Source: CAYUIS01 sp964444825
GTDB taxonomy: Bacteria; Chloroflexota; Anaerolineae; B4-G1
Assembly (NCBI GenBank): GCA_964444825.1
Contig: CAYUIS010000121.1
Location: forward strand, 1-16,332
DNA length: 16,332 bases
Direction of reading: 5' to 3'
Part shown: positions 1-7,339 of the stretch, in pieces
How the letters are laid out: the number at the start of each line of letters is the position of its first letter
Position numbering within the stretch: the stretch's first letter is position 1
Translations under genes and position numbers: made by a program
Notes under the pieces: generated by a model
Told to the model about the DNA's origin: nothing
Database searches by the model: none
What the model saw: the letters and a program-made list of their open reading frames with translations, nothing else

Positions 1-45
1 CAGAGCTGTGGTTAGCCAAATCCAACTAGCCCCACGTCCAAGTTC

Positions 46-74
46 TTGACACGACACGTTTCGTGGTGTATAAT
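46..74 (+). promoter_or_regulatory. Sigma-70 promoter of the DUF362-TetR-1-exporter operon
   Basis: The -35 box TTGACA (46-51) and the -10 box TATAAT (69-74) both match the consensus exactly, with an ideal 17-base spacer. The operator at 77-94 starts two bases after the -10 box and covers the expected transcription start. This arrangement fits a strong promoter held down by a repressor. The gene begins at 131, leaving a leader of about 50 bases. Confidence 0.85.
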
Positions 75-76
75 AT

Positions 77-94
77 AGACTGACTGGTCAGTCT
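77..94. promoter_or_regulatory. Palindromic operator, probably for TetR-1
   Basis: AGACTGACTGGTCAGTCT is an inverted repeat with perfect 8-base arms around a central TG. Its size and its position over the transcription start are typical of TetR-family operators. TetR-1 (1314-1931) is encoded in the operon this promoter drives, so autorepression is the simplest reading. The sequence is unlike the TGAGTG-type operators at the other three tetR promoters. Binding by TetR-1 is inferred. Confidence 0.75.
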
Positions 95-130
95 TTTTAG
101 CATGCAGGGGAGTGGACAAAGGCCAGGTCG

Positions 131-1294
131 ATGGAGAACAAGGTCTATGTGGTCCGGTGTCCCGACTATGATCAGGCCGGGGCGAGGATGGCTGAACTGT
201 TCGACCTGATGGGGGGGATGGGGCGGTTCGTCGCACCAGGCGAGCGGATTGCGCTCAAGGCCAATCTTCTTCGACCGGCGGAACCGGACAAAGCTGCCAC
301 CACACATCCTGCGGTGGTGGCTGCGGTGGGCGAACTGGCCAGGCAAGAGGGAGCCATTCCTGTCGTCGTCGACAGCCCCGGCTCTGGATACGAGTACAAT
401 GAGTGGACGTTGGAGCGTGTGTATCGAGTCTGCGGGATGCGCGACGCTGCTCAGGAAGCAGGCATCGACGTCAACCTCGACACGCGCTACCGGGCGGTCT
501 CTTTCCCCGACGGTGAGCTGGTAAAGCACTTTGAAATGATCACGCCGGTGATCGAGGCAGATGGGGTGTTTAACCTGTGCAAGCTCAAGACACACGTCTA
601 TATGGGAATGACGGGAGCGATCAAGAACAGTTTTGGCGTCATCCCTGGGCGGACCAAGCCGGGCTATCACGCCAAGCTTCGGGACAAGGGCCGCTTCGCG
701 GGTATGCTCCTCGATCTGTCGGCGTGTGTCTCTCCAAGGTTATGTGTTATGGATGGTGTGCTAGGGATGGAGGGAGATGGACCGAGCGCCGGTGAACCAC
801 GACACATCGGATTGTTGCTGGCGGCGACGAACCCGCTGGCGATGGACGTTGTTGCCGGTTATATCATTGGCCTCGATCGAGAGGACAATGCGGTGCTCGT
901 CGAGGCGCAGAAACGCGGCCTGTACCCGACCCGCCTCGAGCAGGTAAACGTTATCGGTGCGGACGTCAATGGGCTACGTGTCCCTGGCTTCAAGCTGCCG
1001 TCCACCTTTGCCAGCGGCGCCGGGTGGGGGGAGACGATGGCATGGTGGCAGAGGGCGCTCACCCCGCTGTTCAGGGATGGCTTGAGCCTCAGGCCTGGCG
1101 TGGTGGAGGACCGGTGTATCGCCTGCGGCGCCTGCCGGGATGCCTGTCCGGTGCGTGCGATCAGCCAGATGGATGGACGACCTCCCAGTATCGATGAGGG
1201 AGAGTGTATCCGCTGCTATTGCTGTCACGAGATGTGCCCTGAACAAGCAATCGAGCTCAGACCGAGCCTGTTGTATCGTCTCATCAATTGGTAA
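131..1294 (+). CDS. DUF362 domain protein with C-terminal 2x[4Fe-4S] ferredoxin domain
   Basis: This 387-residue protein has a DUF362 domain over roughly residues 1-320, with the segment CKLKTHVYMGMTGAIKN typical of the family. A bacterial ferredoxin module follows near the C terminus. Two cluster motifs are visible: CIACGACRDACP (Cys 329, 332, 335, 339) and CIRCYCCHEMCP (Cys 359, 362, 365, 369), each with the CP that closes a [4Fe-4S] site. No signal peptide or membrane segment is seen, so it should be a cytoplasmic iron-sulfur redox protein. The reaction of this family is not established. The ATG at 131 follows AAAGG at 118-122. It is first in the operon, 19 bases ahead of tetR-1, so it probably responds to the same inducer as the exporter; a role in reducing or modifying the exported compound is speculation. 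Confidence 0.88.
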   Translation: MENKVYVVRCPDYDQAGARMAELFDLMGGMGRFVAPGERIALKANLLRPAEPDKAATTHPAVVAAVGELARQEGAIPVVVDSPGSGYEYNEWTLERVYRVCGMRDAAQEAGIDVNLDTRYRAVSFPDGELVKHFEMITPVIEADGVFNLCKLKTHVYMGMTGAIKNSFGVIPGRTKPGYHAKLRDKGRFAGMLLDLSACVSPRLCVMDGVLGMEGDGPSAGEPRHIGLLLAATNPLAMDVVAGYIIGLDREDNAVLVEAQKRGLYPTRLEQVNVIGADVNGLRVPGFKLPSTFASGAGWGETMAWWQRALTPLFRDGLSLRPGVVEDRCIACGACRDACPVRAISQMDGRPPSIDEGECIRCYCCHEMCPEQAIELRPSLLYRLINW

Positions 1295-1313
1295 TGACCA
1301 ATGGAGGTGAAAT

Positions 1314-1931
1314 ATGCCACCCCGACCTGACGTGTCTGCCGAACGCCGTGCTCAGATCATAGAGGCCGCCCTGGCGTGCTTTACACGCAAGGGGTACAAC
1401 AACACCACTATGGACGACATCGTCGCCGAAAGCGGCCTGAGCAAGGGGAGCCTCTATTGGTACTTTGAGAGCAAGGATGATCTCTTCGGGGAGGCGCTTT
1501 GGTCCATTTTCGCGGACATCGGTGAGGAACTGATGGCTGCTATAGCGGCGGGAACAACAGCCTCCGACCAACTGCGTGGGATGGCACAAGTGACGGCCGG
1601 TTTCAGCAAGGCGTTCGAGGGCTATTTTGGCTTGATCCTCGAGTTCTGGTCGTCGAGCCCAAGTCGCGAAGAGGCGGGCACGCTGTGGATGGGTATGCTC
1701 GATCAGTATAAGGACGCCGTGGTAGCCATTATCGAGGCGGGGGTCAAAAGCGGCGAGTTCAAGCCGGTTGACGCCGAGTCGTTGGTCTGGGCGATGATGG
1801 CCGCCTACGATGGTCTGGCGGCCTACAGTATGTTCAAGCCAGATCTGGATCTGGATCGGACCAGCCAGGTCTTTGTTGAGACCTTGTTGACCGGGTTGTT
1901 GAACGGGCAGCAAGATCAGAGGGATGGCTAG
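1314..1931 (+). CDS. TetR-family transcriptional regulator (TetR-1)
   Basis: This 205-residue protein has an N-terminal helix-turn-helix domain over about residues 10-56, followed by an all-helical ligand-binding domain of normal TetR length. The recognition-helix region reads SKGSLYWYF, clearly different from the EGTIYNYF type in the other three regulators of this window. The start is supported by GGAGGTGAA just upstream. It sits second in the operon behind the DUF362 gene and ahead of a small membrane protein and an ABC-2 exporter, so it is expected to repress this operon from the operator at 77-94 until an exporter substrate or related ligand binds. The ligand cannot be predicted. Confidence 0.92.
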   Translation: MPPRPDVSAERRAQIIEAALACFTRKGYNNTTMDDIVAESGLSKGSLYWYFESKDDLFGEALWSIFADIGEELMAAIAAGTTASDQLRGMAQVTAGFSKAFEGYFGLILEFWSSSPSREEAGTLWMGMLDQYKDAVVAIIEAGVKSGEFKPVDAESLVWAMMAAYDGLAAYSMFKPDLDLDRTSQVFVETLLTGLLNGQQDQRDG

Positions 1932-1974
1932 GCTGCACAGTGGCGGAGGGGAAGCAGAAAAAAGGAGGCAACAG

Positions 1975-2244
1975 ATGGATATTCTCATATTGATAGTGGC
2001 AATGGTGCTCGTCGGCCTTCTGATAGGCGCGATAGCCAGCCTGATCTGGAGGGAGAATCAGCCCTATGGGGCGGCCGGTGATTACGTGATTGCCATCGTC
2101 TCAGCCATCGTCATCGGGCTTATGGACTGGTACGTCATACCCGCCATGGGATTCAGCGATACCCTAAAGTGGATCGGCGTGGCGACCGAGCCCGCCCTGG
2201 GAGCGCTGTTCATCCTGTGGCTCGTTCGGAGGGTGAAGCGGTAG
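1975..2244 (+). CDS. Small membrane protein, three predicted membrane segments
   Basis: This 89-residue protein is mostly hydrophobic. Predicted membrane segments are residues 2-25 (with GLLIGAIASLIW), about 37-56 and about 66-84, and it ends in the basic tail RRVKR. The glycine/alanine-rich first helix, the length and the three-helix plan recall the GlsB/YeaQ/YmgE (transglycosylase-associated) small proteins, but the match is only by eye. The ATG at 1975 is chosen over an upstream in-frame ATG at 1924 because AAAGGAGG (1961-1968) is ideally placed and the longer form would overlap tetR-1. It lies between the regulator and ATPase A1, so an accessory role with the exporter or a general envelope-stress role are both possible. 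Confidence 0.75.
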   Translation: MDILILIVAMVLVGLLIGAIASLIWRENQPYGAAGDYVIAIVSAIVIGLMDWYVIPAMGFSDTLKWIGVATEPALGALFILWLVRRVKR

Positions 2245-2258
2245 ATATCAAAGAGTTT

Positions 2259-3203
2259 ATGGAACAAGCACCTCCCATTATCGAGACTCTGGGGCTGACG
2301 CGCGATTTCCGCAAGACCCGGGCGGTGGATTCCCTCGACCTGTCCATTCAGCGCGGGGAGCTGTTTGGCTTGGTTGGGCCGGATGGAGCCGGCAAGACCA
2401 CGACGCTCCGCCTGCTGGCCGGTCTGCTGGACATCACATCGGGATCGGCCACGGTGGCTGGCTACGACCTGGGGCGGCAGGCTGAGGCGGTCAAACGCAA
2501 AATCGGCTACATGGCCCAGCAGTTCAGCCTCTACGGCGAGCTTTCGGTGCTGGAGAATCTATCCTTCTTCTCCGAGCTGTATGATGTGCCCGTCACCGAA
2601 CTGCGGGAGCGCACGGAACGACTGTTGGCTTTTGCCGGCCTGACCGAGTTTAAGGACCGCTGGGCGGTGCGCCTCTCCGGTGGTATGCAGAAAAAGCTGG
2701 CCCTGGCCTGCACCCTGATCCACGAGCCAGAGATCCTGCTGCTCGACGAGCCCACCACAGGTGTGGACCCGGTCTCTCGACGAGAGTTCTGGGACATTCT
2801 GACCGACCTTTATCTGGGGGGGACCACGATCGTGGTCAGTACACCCTACATGGATGAGGCAGATCGCTGCTCTCGGGTGGGGTTGATGTACGCCGGGCGG
2901 ATGGTGATCTGCGCCGACCCGCAACACATCCGCGCCCAGGTTGCGGGGGAGCTGATCGAACTGCGCACCGATGACTGGCAGAGGGCGCTTGCTTTGGTCG
3001 AGACGCTCCCTGGTGTGCTGGAGGTCCAGACCTACGGCGAGTTGCTTCACGTATTCGTGGACTCGGCCGACGAACGACTTGCTCAACTGGAGCGCTATCT
3101 TGCCCAACAAGGGATTGTCTGCCGTGAGGCGCGGCGAGCCACGGCTCGTATGGAAGAGGCCTTTATATCGCTCATCAAACGCGTAGAGGAAGGAGGGGAT
3201 TAA
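2259..3203 (+). CDS. ABC-2 exporter ATPase subunit A1 (YbhF N-half type, H-loop Pro)
   Basis: This 314-residue protein is a single ABC ATPase. Visible motifs are Walker A GPDGAGKTT (40-48), Q-loop Gln 87/88, signature LSGGM (139-143), Walker B ILLLDEP with catalytic Glu 164, and D-loop GVDP. The switch histidine is replaced by Pro 196 in VVSTPYMDEADRC. The C-terminal region (about 220-314) contains VQTYGELLHVFVD and RMEEAFISLIKR, shared with the module 2 A subunit. It resembles the N-terminal ATPase half of YbhF as I remember it and probably pairs with B1 (5494-6435). The ATG at 2259 is preferred; an ATG at 2169 lies inside the preceding gene. The ribosome site (AAAGAG, 2250-2255) is weak, so translation may depend on coupling to the stop at 2244. 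Confidence 0.9.
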   Translation: MEQAPPIIETLGLTRDFRKTRAVDSLDLSIQRGELFGLVGPDGAGKTTTLRLLAGLLDITSGSATVAGYDLGRQAEAVKRKIGYMAQQFSLYGELSVLENLSFFSELYDVPVTELRERTERLLAFAGLTEFKDRWAVRLSGGMQKKLALACTLIHEPEILLLDEPTTGVDPVSRREFWDILTDLYLGGTTIVVSTPYMDEADRCSRVGLMYAGRMVICADPQHIRAQVAGELIELRTDDWQRALALVETLPGVLEVQTYGELLHVFVDSADERLAQLERYLAQQGIVCREARRATARMEEAFISLIKRVEEGGD

Positions 3204-3204
3204 C

Positions 3205-4338
3205 GTGTCCTGGCGTCACCTGTGGGCCATCGTCCGCAAGGAGATCAATCACATCATGCGTGACCGTATGACGTTTAGCGTGGTCATGCTGACCCCGGTC
3301 GCGCTGCTCTTTCTGATGGCTTACGCGCTGACAGTCGATATCGAACACGTGCCCATCGCCGTACTGGACTATGATCGCAGCGCGACCTCCCGTGCTTTTG
3401 TCCAGCGTACTACGGAGGGCGAGGACCTGGATCTGTATGCTATGGTCAAGTCCCTGGATGAGGTCGAAGCACTGCTGATGCAGGGTGAGATCAAGGCTGC
3501 CCTGGTGATCAACCCGGCCTTTGAAAGCGACCTGCAATCGCTGCGTGGGATGTCCCTCCAGGTCGTCATCGATGGGACGGAACCGGAGAGCGGCGGCTAC
3601 GCCGTAGAGCACATCGGGGGCCGGGCCGAGGCGTTTGTGAGCGAACTGCTCGCCGATCAGATGCGGGCGCTCGACGTGTCCCTCGATTCTCTGCAGCCGG
3701 TCGACCTGCGCGTACGCACCCTGTACAACCCCGGCCTCAAGCCCAGAGTTGACCTAATCCCGGGTTTGATCTCGATGGTTTTGGGTATGCCGGCCTTGTC
3801 TGTTGCCCTGACGCTGGCCCACGAGCGGGAACACGGCACGCTGGAGCAGTTGATGGCCACACCCCTAAGGCGGGCCGAGCTCCTGGTCGGGAAAATGATC
3901 CCCTACATCATCGTCGGATTGATCAACGTGATCGTGATCCCGGCTCTTGCCCGGCTGGCATTCCACATTCCCTTCAACGGCAGTTTTGCCCTGTTTTTCC
4001 TGCTTTCCGCGCTTTTCCTGTTTGCCATACTCAGCATGGGGACGATCGTCGGCGTGTTTATTCGTACCCAGCCGGCCGCGCTGGCGCTTTCCTTCCTGGT
4101 TATCTTTTTCCCTGGTTTTTTCCTGACCGGGATATTCTTTCCCATCGTCTCTATGCCGGAGATGATGCGCATGGAGGCCCTGTTCCTGCCGGGCACTCAT
4201 TATGCCGTCATCACACGGGGTGTGTTCCTGCCCGGCGTTGGACTGGACGTGCTCTGGCCGTACGGGGTGATGTTGGTGGGGTTAGGGTTCGTGTTTACGG
4301 GAGTTGCCGCGCTCTTTTTCAGGAAGAAGTTGGGATGA
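3205..4338 (+). CDS. ABC-2 type permease 1a (YbhS/YbhR-like)
   Basis: This 377-residue permease has the ABC2_membrane_3 layout: a cytoplasmic N-terminal amphipathic stretch (IVRKEINHIMRDR), membrane helix 1 at about 24-44, a large extracytoplasmic domain at about 45-180, then five helices at about 183-205, 231-253, 261-284, 291-313 and 349-371. The family motif EREHGTLEQL (207-216) lies after helix 2 at the ATPase-coupling region. The motif RTLYNP..PGL ahead of helix 2 matches permease 4a closely. The start is GTG at 3205, preceded by GAAGGAGGGG and directly following the ATPase A1 stop. It should form a heterodimeric pore with permease 1b and be driven by A1/B1. Confidence 0.9.
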   Translation: MSWRHLWAIVRKEINHIMRDRMTFSVVMLTPVALLFLMAYALTVDIEHVPIAVLDYDRSATSRAFVQRTTEGEDLDLYAMVKSLDEVEALLMQGEIKAALVINPAFESDLQSLRGMSLQVVIDGTEPESGGYAVEHIGGRAEAFVSELLADQMRALDVSLDSLQPVDLRVRTLYNPGLKPRVDLIPGLISMVLGMPALSVALTLAHEREHGTLEQLMATPLRRAELLVGKMIPYIIVGLINVIVIPALARLAFHIPFNGSFALFFLLSALFLFAILSMGTIVGVFIRTQPAALALSFLVIFFPGFFLTGIFFPIVSMPEMMRMEALFLPGTHYAVITRGVFLPGVGLDVLWPYGVMLVGLGFVFTGVAALFFRKKLG

Positions 4339-4346
4339 GGTGATCT

Positions 4347-5471
4347 ATGCTAAAGCGCATCTGGTCCCTGGTCCTCAAGGAGTTTATCCATCTCATCAAG
4401 GATTGGTGGATGCCGGCCTTTATGCTGTTCGGCGGCGCGCTCGAGTTGCTGCTCGTCGGTTGGGCGACCTCCCGTCCGATCACAAACTTGCCGCTCATGG
4501 TGCTGGATCAGGACCAAAGCGCCGCGAGTCGAGCCGTGGTCGTCGCGCTGGAGAACACGGGCACTTTTGTCCTTGAGGCTGAGGCGCCTGATATGACGAC
4601 GATCCAGTATGCGATGGACAGGGGTGAGATCAACGCGGCCGTGGTCATTCCGCCTGATTTTGACAACGAGATGACGTCGCCGAAAGGCAAGCCCACGCTG
4701 GCGATTCTGCTCAATGGGGCCGAGTCCATCCCGGCGACGGCCGCTCTGCGGGCTGTCCAGGGGGTCATCAGTGACATCGGGGAGGGTATCACGCTCCGCC
4801 GCCTGGGCTTGAGGCCGGATGAATTCTCGGGCTTTGACCTCAGCCTGCGCGTGTGGTTCAACGAGGCCCTGAGCGAGGCTCTGTACACGACGCCCGCTGA
4901 GCTGGGCCTGATGCTCGAGTTCACGGTGCTTCTGTTTGCGGCCCTCTCCTTTGCCCGAGAGCGGGAGCTGGGTACGTTGGAGCAGCTTCTGGTGATGCCC
5001 TTCTCCTCGCTGGAGATCATCATCGGCAAGGCCATTCCGGCGGTTCTGGTGGGCTTTTTTGACTTTGTACTGATGCTCAGTATGGTTCATTTTGCCTTTC
5101 GCGTTCCTGTCCGAGGGTCGCTCGTCCTGCTGCTTGTTCTGGCGTTCGGATATCTCTTGGTTGAGTTGGGCAAGGGCATGATCATCTCGGTCACATCGCG
5201 TACCCAACACCAGGCCTTTATGCTGGTCATGATGATCGGCATGGTGGACTTTATGTTCACCGGCTATGCAGCCCCGGTCGAGTCTATGCCCAAGATCATT
5301 CAACTCGTGGCCAACGTGATTCCTGCGTATCACTGGCTGACCATCCTGAGGGGAATTCTTCTCAAGGGCGCTGGCCTGGACGTGCTGTGGCCCAACGTCC
5401 TGGCGCTGGCGGTGCTGGGTTTGGTGATCGGTACGTTCTCCCTGCGCTACGTGCGCCGGGCGCTTGACTGA
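4347..5471 (+). CDS. ABC-2 type permease 1b (WFNE subtype)
   Basis: This 374-residue permease has the same layout as permease 1a: one N-terminal helix (about 23-42), an extracytoplasmic domain to about residue 180, then five C-terminal helices. The coupling motif ARERELGTLEQLL is present. The YNP...PGL signature before helix 2 is replaced by RVWFNE...PAEL, a feature shared only with permease 4b at the window end. The N terminus (LKRIWSLVLKEF) resembles YbhR. The ATG at 4347 follows GAGGTGA (4337-4343), which overlaps the upstream stop, so translation is likely coupled. It is the probable heterodimer partner of 1a. Confidence 0.9.
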   Translation: MLKRIWSLVLKEFIHLIKDWWMPAFMLFGGALELLLVGWATSRPITNLPLMVLDQDQSAASRAVVVALENTGTFVLEAEAPDMTTIQYAMDRGEINAAVVIPPDFDNEMTSPKGKPTLAILLNGAESIPATAALRAVQGVISDIGEGITLRRLGLRPDEFSGFDLSLRVWFNEALSEALYTTPAELGLMLEFTVLLFAALSFARERELGTLEQLLVMPFSSLEIIIGKAIPAVLVGFFDFVLMLSMVHFAFRVPVRGSLVLLLVLAFGYLLVELGKGMIISVTSRTQHQAFMLVMMIGMVDFMFTGYAAPVESMPKIIQLVANVIPAYHWLTILRGILLKGAGLDVLWPNVLALAVLGLVIGTFSLRYVRRALD

Positions 5472-5493
5472 GGCTGGACTGGGGAGGAGACAG

Positions 5494-6435
5494 ATGGGGA
5501 GTAATCATCTAGCCATCGAGGCTCGCGGCCTGACCAAGCGCTTTGGCGACTTTGTCGCTGTGGCGGGGATAGACTATGACGTCCGCCACGGCGAGATCTT
5601 TGGCTTGCTCGGTCCTAACGGTTCTGGCAAGACGACCACGATCCGTATGATGCTGGGGTTGCTGGAACCAACTGCGGGCACGGTGCAAGTCCTGGGCGTG
5701 TCGATGGACAGATATGCCGCGAGGATTCGGCCCCGGATCGGCTACATGTCACAGCGCTTTAGCCTGTACAACGACCTGACGGTGCTTCAGAACTTGCGCT
5801 TTTACGGGCGGGCGTATGGCTTGGGGAACGATCTACTGCGCGAGCGCATCCAGGACGCGCTCCGGATGGCCGGGCTGGAAGGCCGTGAAGGGATGGACAC
5901 CAAGGATCTGTCGGGCGGCTGGCGGCAGCGGCTGGCGCTCAGCGCCGCGATTCTCCATCGTCCGGAACTCGTATTCCTCGACGAGCCTACTGCGGGCGTG
6001 GACCCTGTCTCGCGACGGGCCTTTTGGAACCTGCTCTACAGACTGATCGCCGAGGGGATCACGGTGTTTGTCACCACGCACTATATGGACGAGGCCGAGC
6101 ACTGTCATCGTTTGGCCTTTATCCAGCGGGGTAGGTTGATCGCCACCGGGTCACCGGAGGAGATCAAGCGGGACCTGATGCGGGGCCAGGTGCTCGAAAT
6201 CGCCCCATCGGACACAGCCAAAGCGGTCCAGGTGCTGCGTGCGGCCCGGGAATCCGGCCGGCTGCCACTGGACGAGGTGGCGATGTACGGCTCGTTGGTG
6301 CACGTCGTCGCTCCCATGATGGCGCAGTATCAAGAGGCCATCGCCGCTGAACTTGTCCAGGCCGGCGTCGAGCCCGGCGATATGGCCATCATCGAACCCT
6401 CGTTGGAGGACGTCTTTATCGCGTGCATGCGCTAA
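5494..6435 (+). CDS. ABC-2 exporter ATPase subunit B1 (YbhF C-half type, canonical)
   Basis: This 313-residue ABC ATPase has a full motif set: Walker A GPNGSGKTT (40-48), Q-loop Gln 87, signature LSGGWRQRLALS from residue 139, Walker B LVFLDEP with Glu 164, D-loop GVDP, and switch His 196 in FVTTHYMDEAEHC. Positions line up residue for residue with A1, where 196 is proline. The signature with Trp after LSGG and the tail PSLEDVFI are typical of the C-terminal half of YbhF as I recall it. The ATG at 5494 with GGAGGAG (5482-5488) is preferred over an in-frame TTG at 5464 that overlaps permease 1b. It closes the module 1 operon and should supply the catalytically complete half of an A1/B1 heterodimer. 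Confidence 0.92.
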   Translation: MGSNHLAIEARGLTKRFGDFVAVAGIDYDVRHGEIFGLLGPNGSGKTTTIRMMLGLLEPTAGTVQVLGVSMDRYAARIRPRIGYMSQRFSLYNDLTVLQNLRFYGRAYGLGNDLLRERIQDALRMAGLEGREGMDTKDLSGGWRQRLALSAAILHRPELVFLDEPTAGVDPVSRRAFWNLLYRLIAEGITVFVTTHYMDEAEHCHRLAFIQRGRLIATGSPEEIKRDLMRGQVLEIAPSDTAKAVQVLRAARESGRLPLDEVAMYGSLVHVVAPMMAQYQEAIAAELVQAGVEPGDMAIIEPSLEDVFIACMR

Positions 6436-6592
6436 AGGCGCTCTAGTGCATCGCGGCGGAGATGAACATCTGGTGCCCTTTTGGTATTTATGCCCACGCG
6501 TACCAGGTTCTCTGTCGATGAACCTTAACAACTGAATACCCGGACGGAGGTGGAGGTTCTCGTGCCGCAAGGCCAATAGTACCAAAGAGCTA
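6436..6592. other. Intergenic gap between modules 1 and 2
   Basis: No gene is supported here. There is no convincing terminator; the short inverted repeats, such as CAATAG at 6574-6579 with CTATTG at 6590-6595, are not followed by a T-run. The gap holds one copy of GAACCTTAA (6520-6528), which recurs upstream of the next two tetR promoters. Confidence 0.5.
6520..6528 (+). repeat. GAACCTTAA motif, copy 1
   Basis: This 9-base motif occurs in the gap ahead of tetR-2, 73 bases upstream of its -35 box. Identical copies lie at 11621-11629 and 13536-13544, both exactly 25 bases upstream of a -35 box. All three are in the gaps ahead of the TGAG-operator promoters. Confidence 0.5.
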
Positions 6593-6621
6593 TTGACATA
6601 GCTGCTCATTTGTTGTATCAT
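6593..6621 (+). promoter_or_regulatory. Sigma-70 promoter of the tetR-2/module 2 operon
   Basis: TTGACA (6593-6598) and TATCAT (6616-6621) are separated by 17 bases. The palindromic operator centred at 6640.5 lies just downstream, over or just past the expected start site. The -35 box lies inside the small inverted repeat AGCTAT-TGAC-ATAGCT (6588-6603), which may be chance. Confidence 0.78.
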
Positions 6622-6622
6622 T

Positions 6623-6658
6623 CGCTCGTTTTGTGAGTGTACGCTCATATGATGAGCG
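6623..6658. promoter_or_regulatory. TetR-type operator with symmetric flanking half-sites
   Basis: The core TGAGTGTACGCTCA (6634-6647) matches TGAGTGNNCGCTCA, the operator also found at the tetR-3 and tetR-4 promoters. CGCTC (6623-6627) and GAGCG (6654-6658) flank it symmetrically about the same centre, six bases from each side of the core. This could bind more than one dimer. TetR-2 is the obvious ligand; cross-binding by TetR-3 and TetR-4 is likely from the shared motif but inferred. Confidence 0.7.
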
Positions 6659-6685
6659 TTTCCTTCGATCGCACTGGAGGGGGAT

Positions 6686-7339
6686 ATGGTCGAGAATGAG
6701 CAAGAGGGCAGCAAAAGACGGTTCGAGGAGCGCAGGCTGCGGCGCATTGCGCGACGCCAAAACGAGATACTGGCGGCGGCAGCGCGTGTCTTTGCTGACA
6801 AGGGCTATGCCAAGACCACGACAAAGGAAATCGCCGAGGCAGCAGATATCGCCGAGGGCACGCTATACAACTACTTTGGCGGCAAGCGCGAGCTTCTGTT
6901 GGCCATCGCACACGAGGGGCAGGCTCCCATAGAGGCCTTGCTGCGGGACGTGAACAAGCTCCAGGGGCGCGAGGACATGATAGCCTTGGTCGAAAGCGGC
7001 CTTGACGTCTTTATGACCCAGTTACCCTTCATGCGGACTTTGCTGCTAGAGGCTTGGTTCGACGACGTGATCTTGCAGGACTTTGTCCTGGATCGCTTCG
7101 AGCGCATTGGGCAGCTAGTGGAAACGTTTATCGCCACACGTGTCGAGGATGGCGCGTTTCGCCCCGTGGACCCGGCACTGACGACGCGCATGGTGCTGGG
7201 GATGTTCATGGGGACTATCCTGTCGGTCTTGCGTGGTGTTGCTCCTCCTCCTTCTGCGGGAGAACGTCACGTTTTGGCCGAAGCTGTCGTCGATCTGCTC
7301 TTGGATGGAATCCGCGTCCGGGAAGGTCGAGGTGTGTGA
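6686..7339 (+). CDS. TetR-family transcriptional regulator (TetR-2)
   Basis: This 217-residue protein has a basic N-terminal extension (residues 10-25, rich in Arg), then the helix-turn-helix at about 24-70 with recognition segment AEGTLYNYF, and a helical ligand domain. GGAGGGGG (6676-6683) precedes the ATG. Its stop codon at 7337-7339 abuts the ATG of permease 2a at 7340, so regulator and exporter are translationally linked. It most likely represses its own operon through the operator at 6623-6658. The ligand domain differs from those of TetR-3 and TetR-4 although the DNA-binding region is close, suggesting different inducers. Confidence 0.93.
   Translation: MVENEQEGSKRRFEERRLRRIARRQNEILAAAARVFADKGYAKTTTKEIAEAADIAEGTLYNYFGGKRELLLAIAHEGQAPIEALLRDVNKLQGREDMIALVESGLDVFMTQLPFMRTLLLEAWFDDVILQDFVLDRFERIGQLVETFIATRVEDGAFRPVDPALTTRMVLGMFMGTILSVLRGVAPPPSAGERHVLAEAVVDLLLDGIRVREGRGV

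Noticed and set aside
1..45. Partial inverted repeat around GGTTAG...CTAGCC as an upstream terminator
   Set aside because: The arms mismatch and no T-run follows; too weak to call at the window edge.
4350..5333. Long minus-strand open frame of 327 codons, and similar long antisense frames over most genes
   Set aside because: They mirror the codon bias of G+C-rich genes on the + strand, have His/Arg/Gln-rich low-complexity translations, no recognisable motifs, and overlap genes that are certain.
5542..5563. 22 identical bases shared with 10701-10722 as evidence of gene conversion
   Set aside because: They encode a conserved FGDFVAV segment in both B-type ATPases, and the flanking DNA differs at normal paralogue levels.
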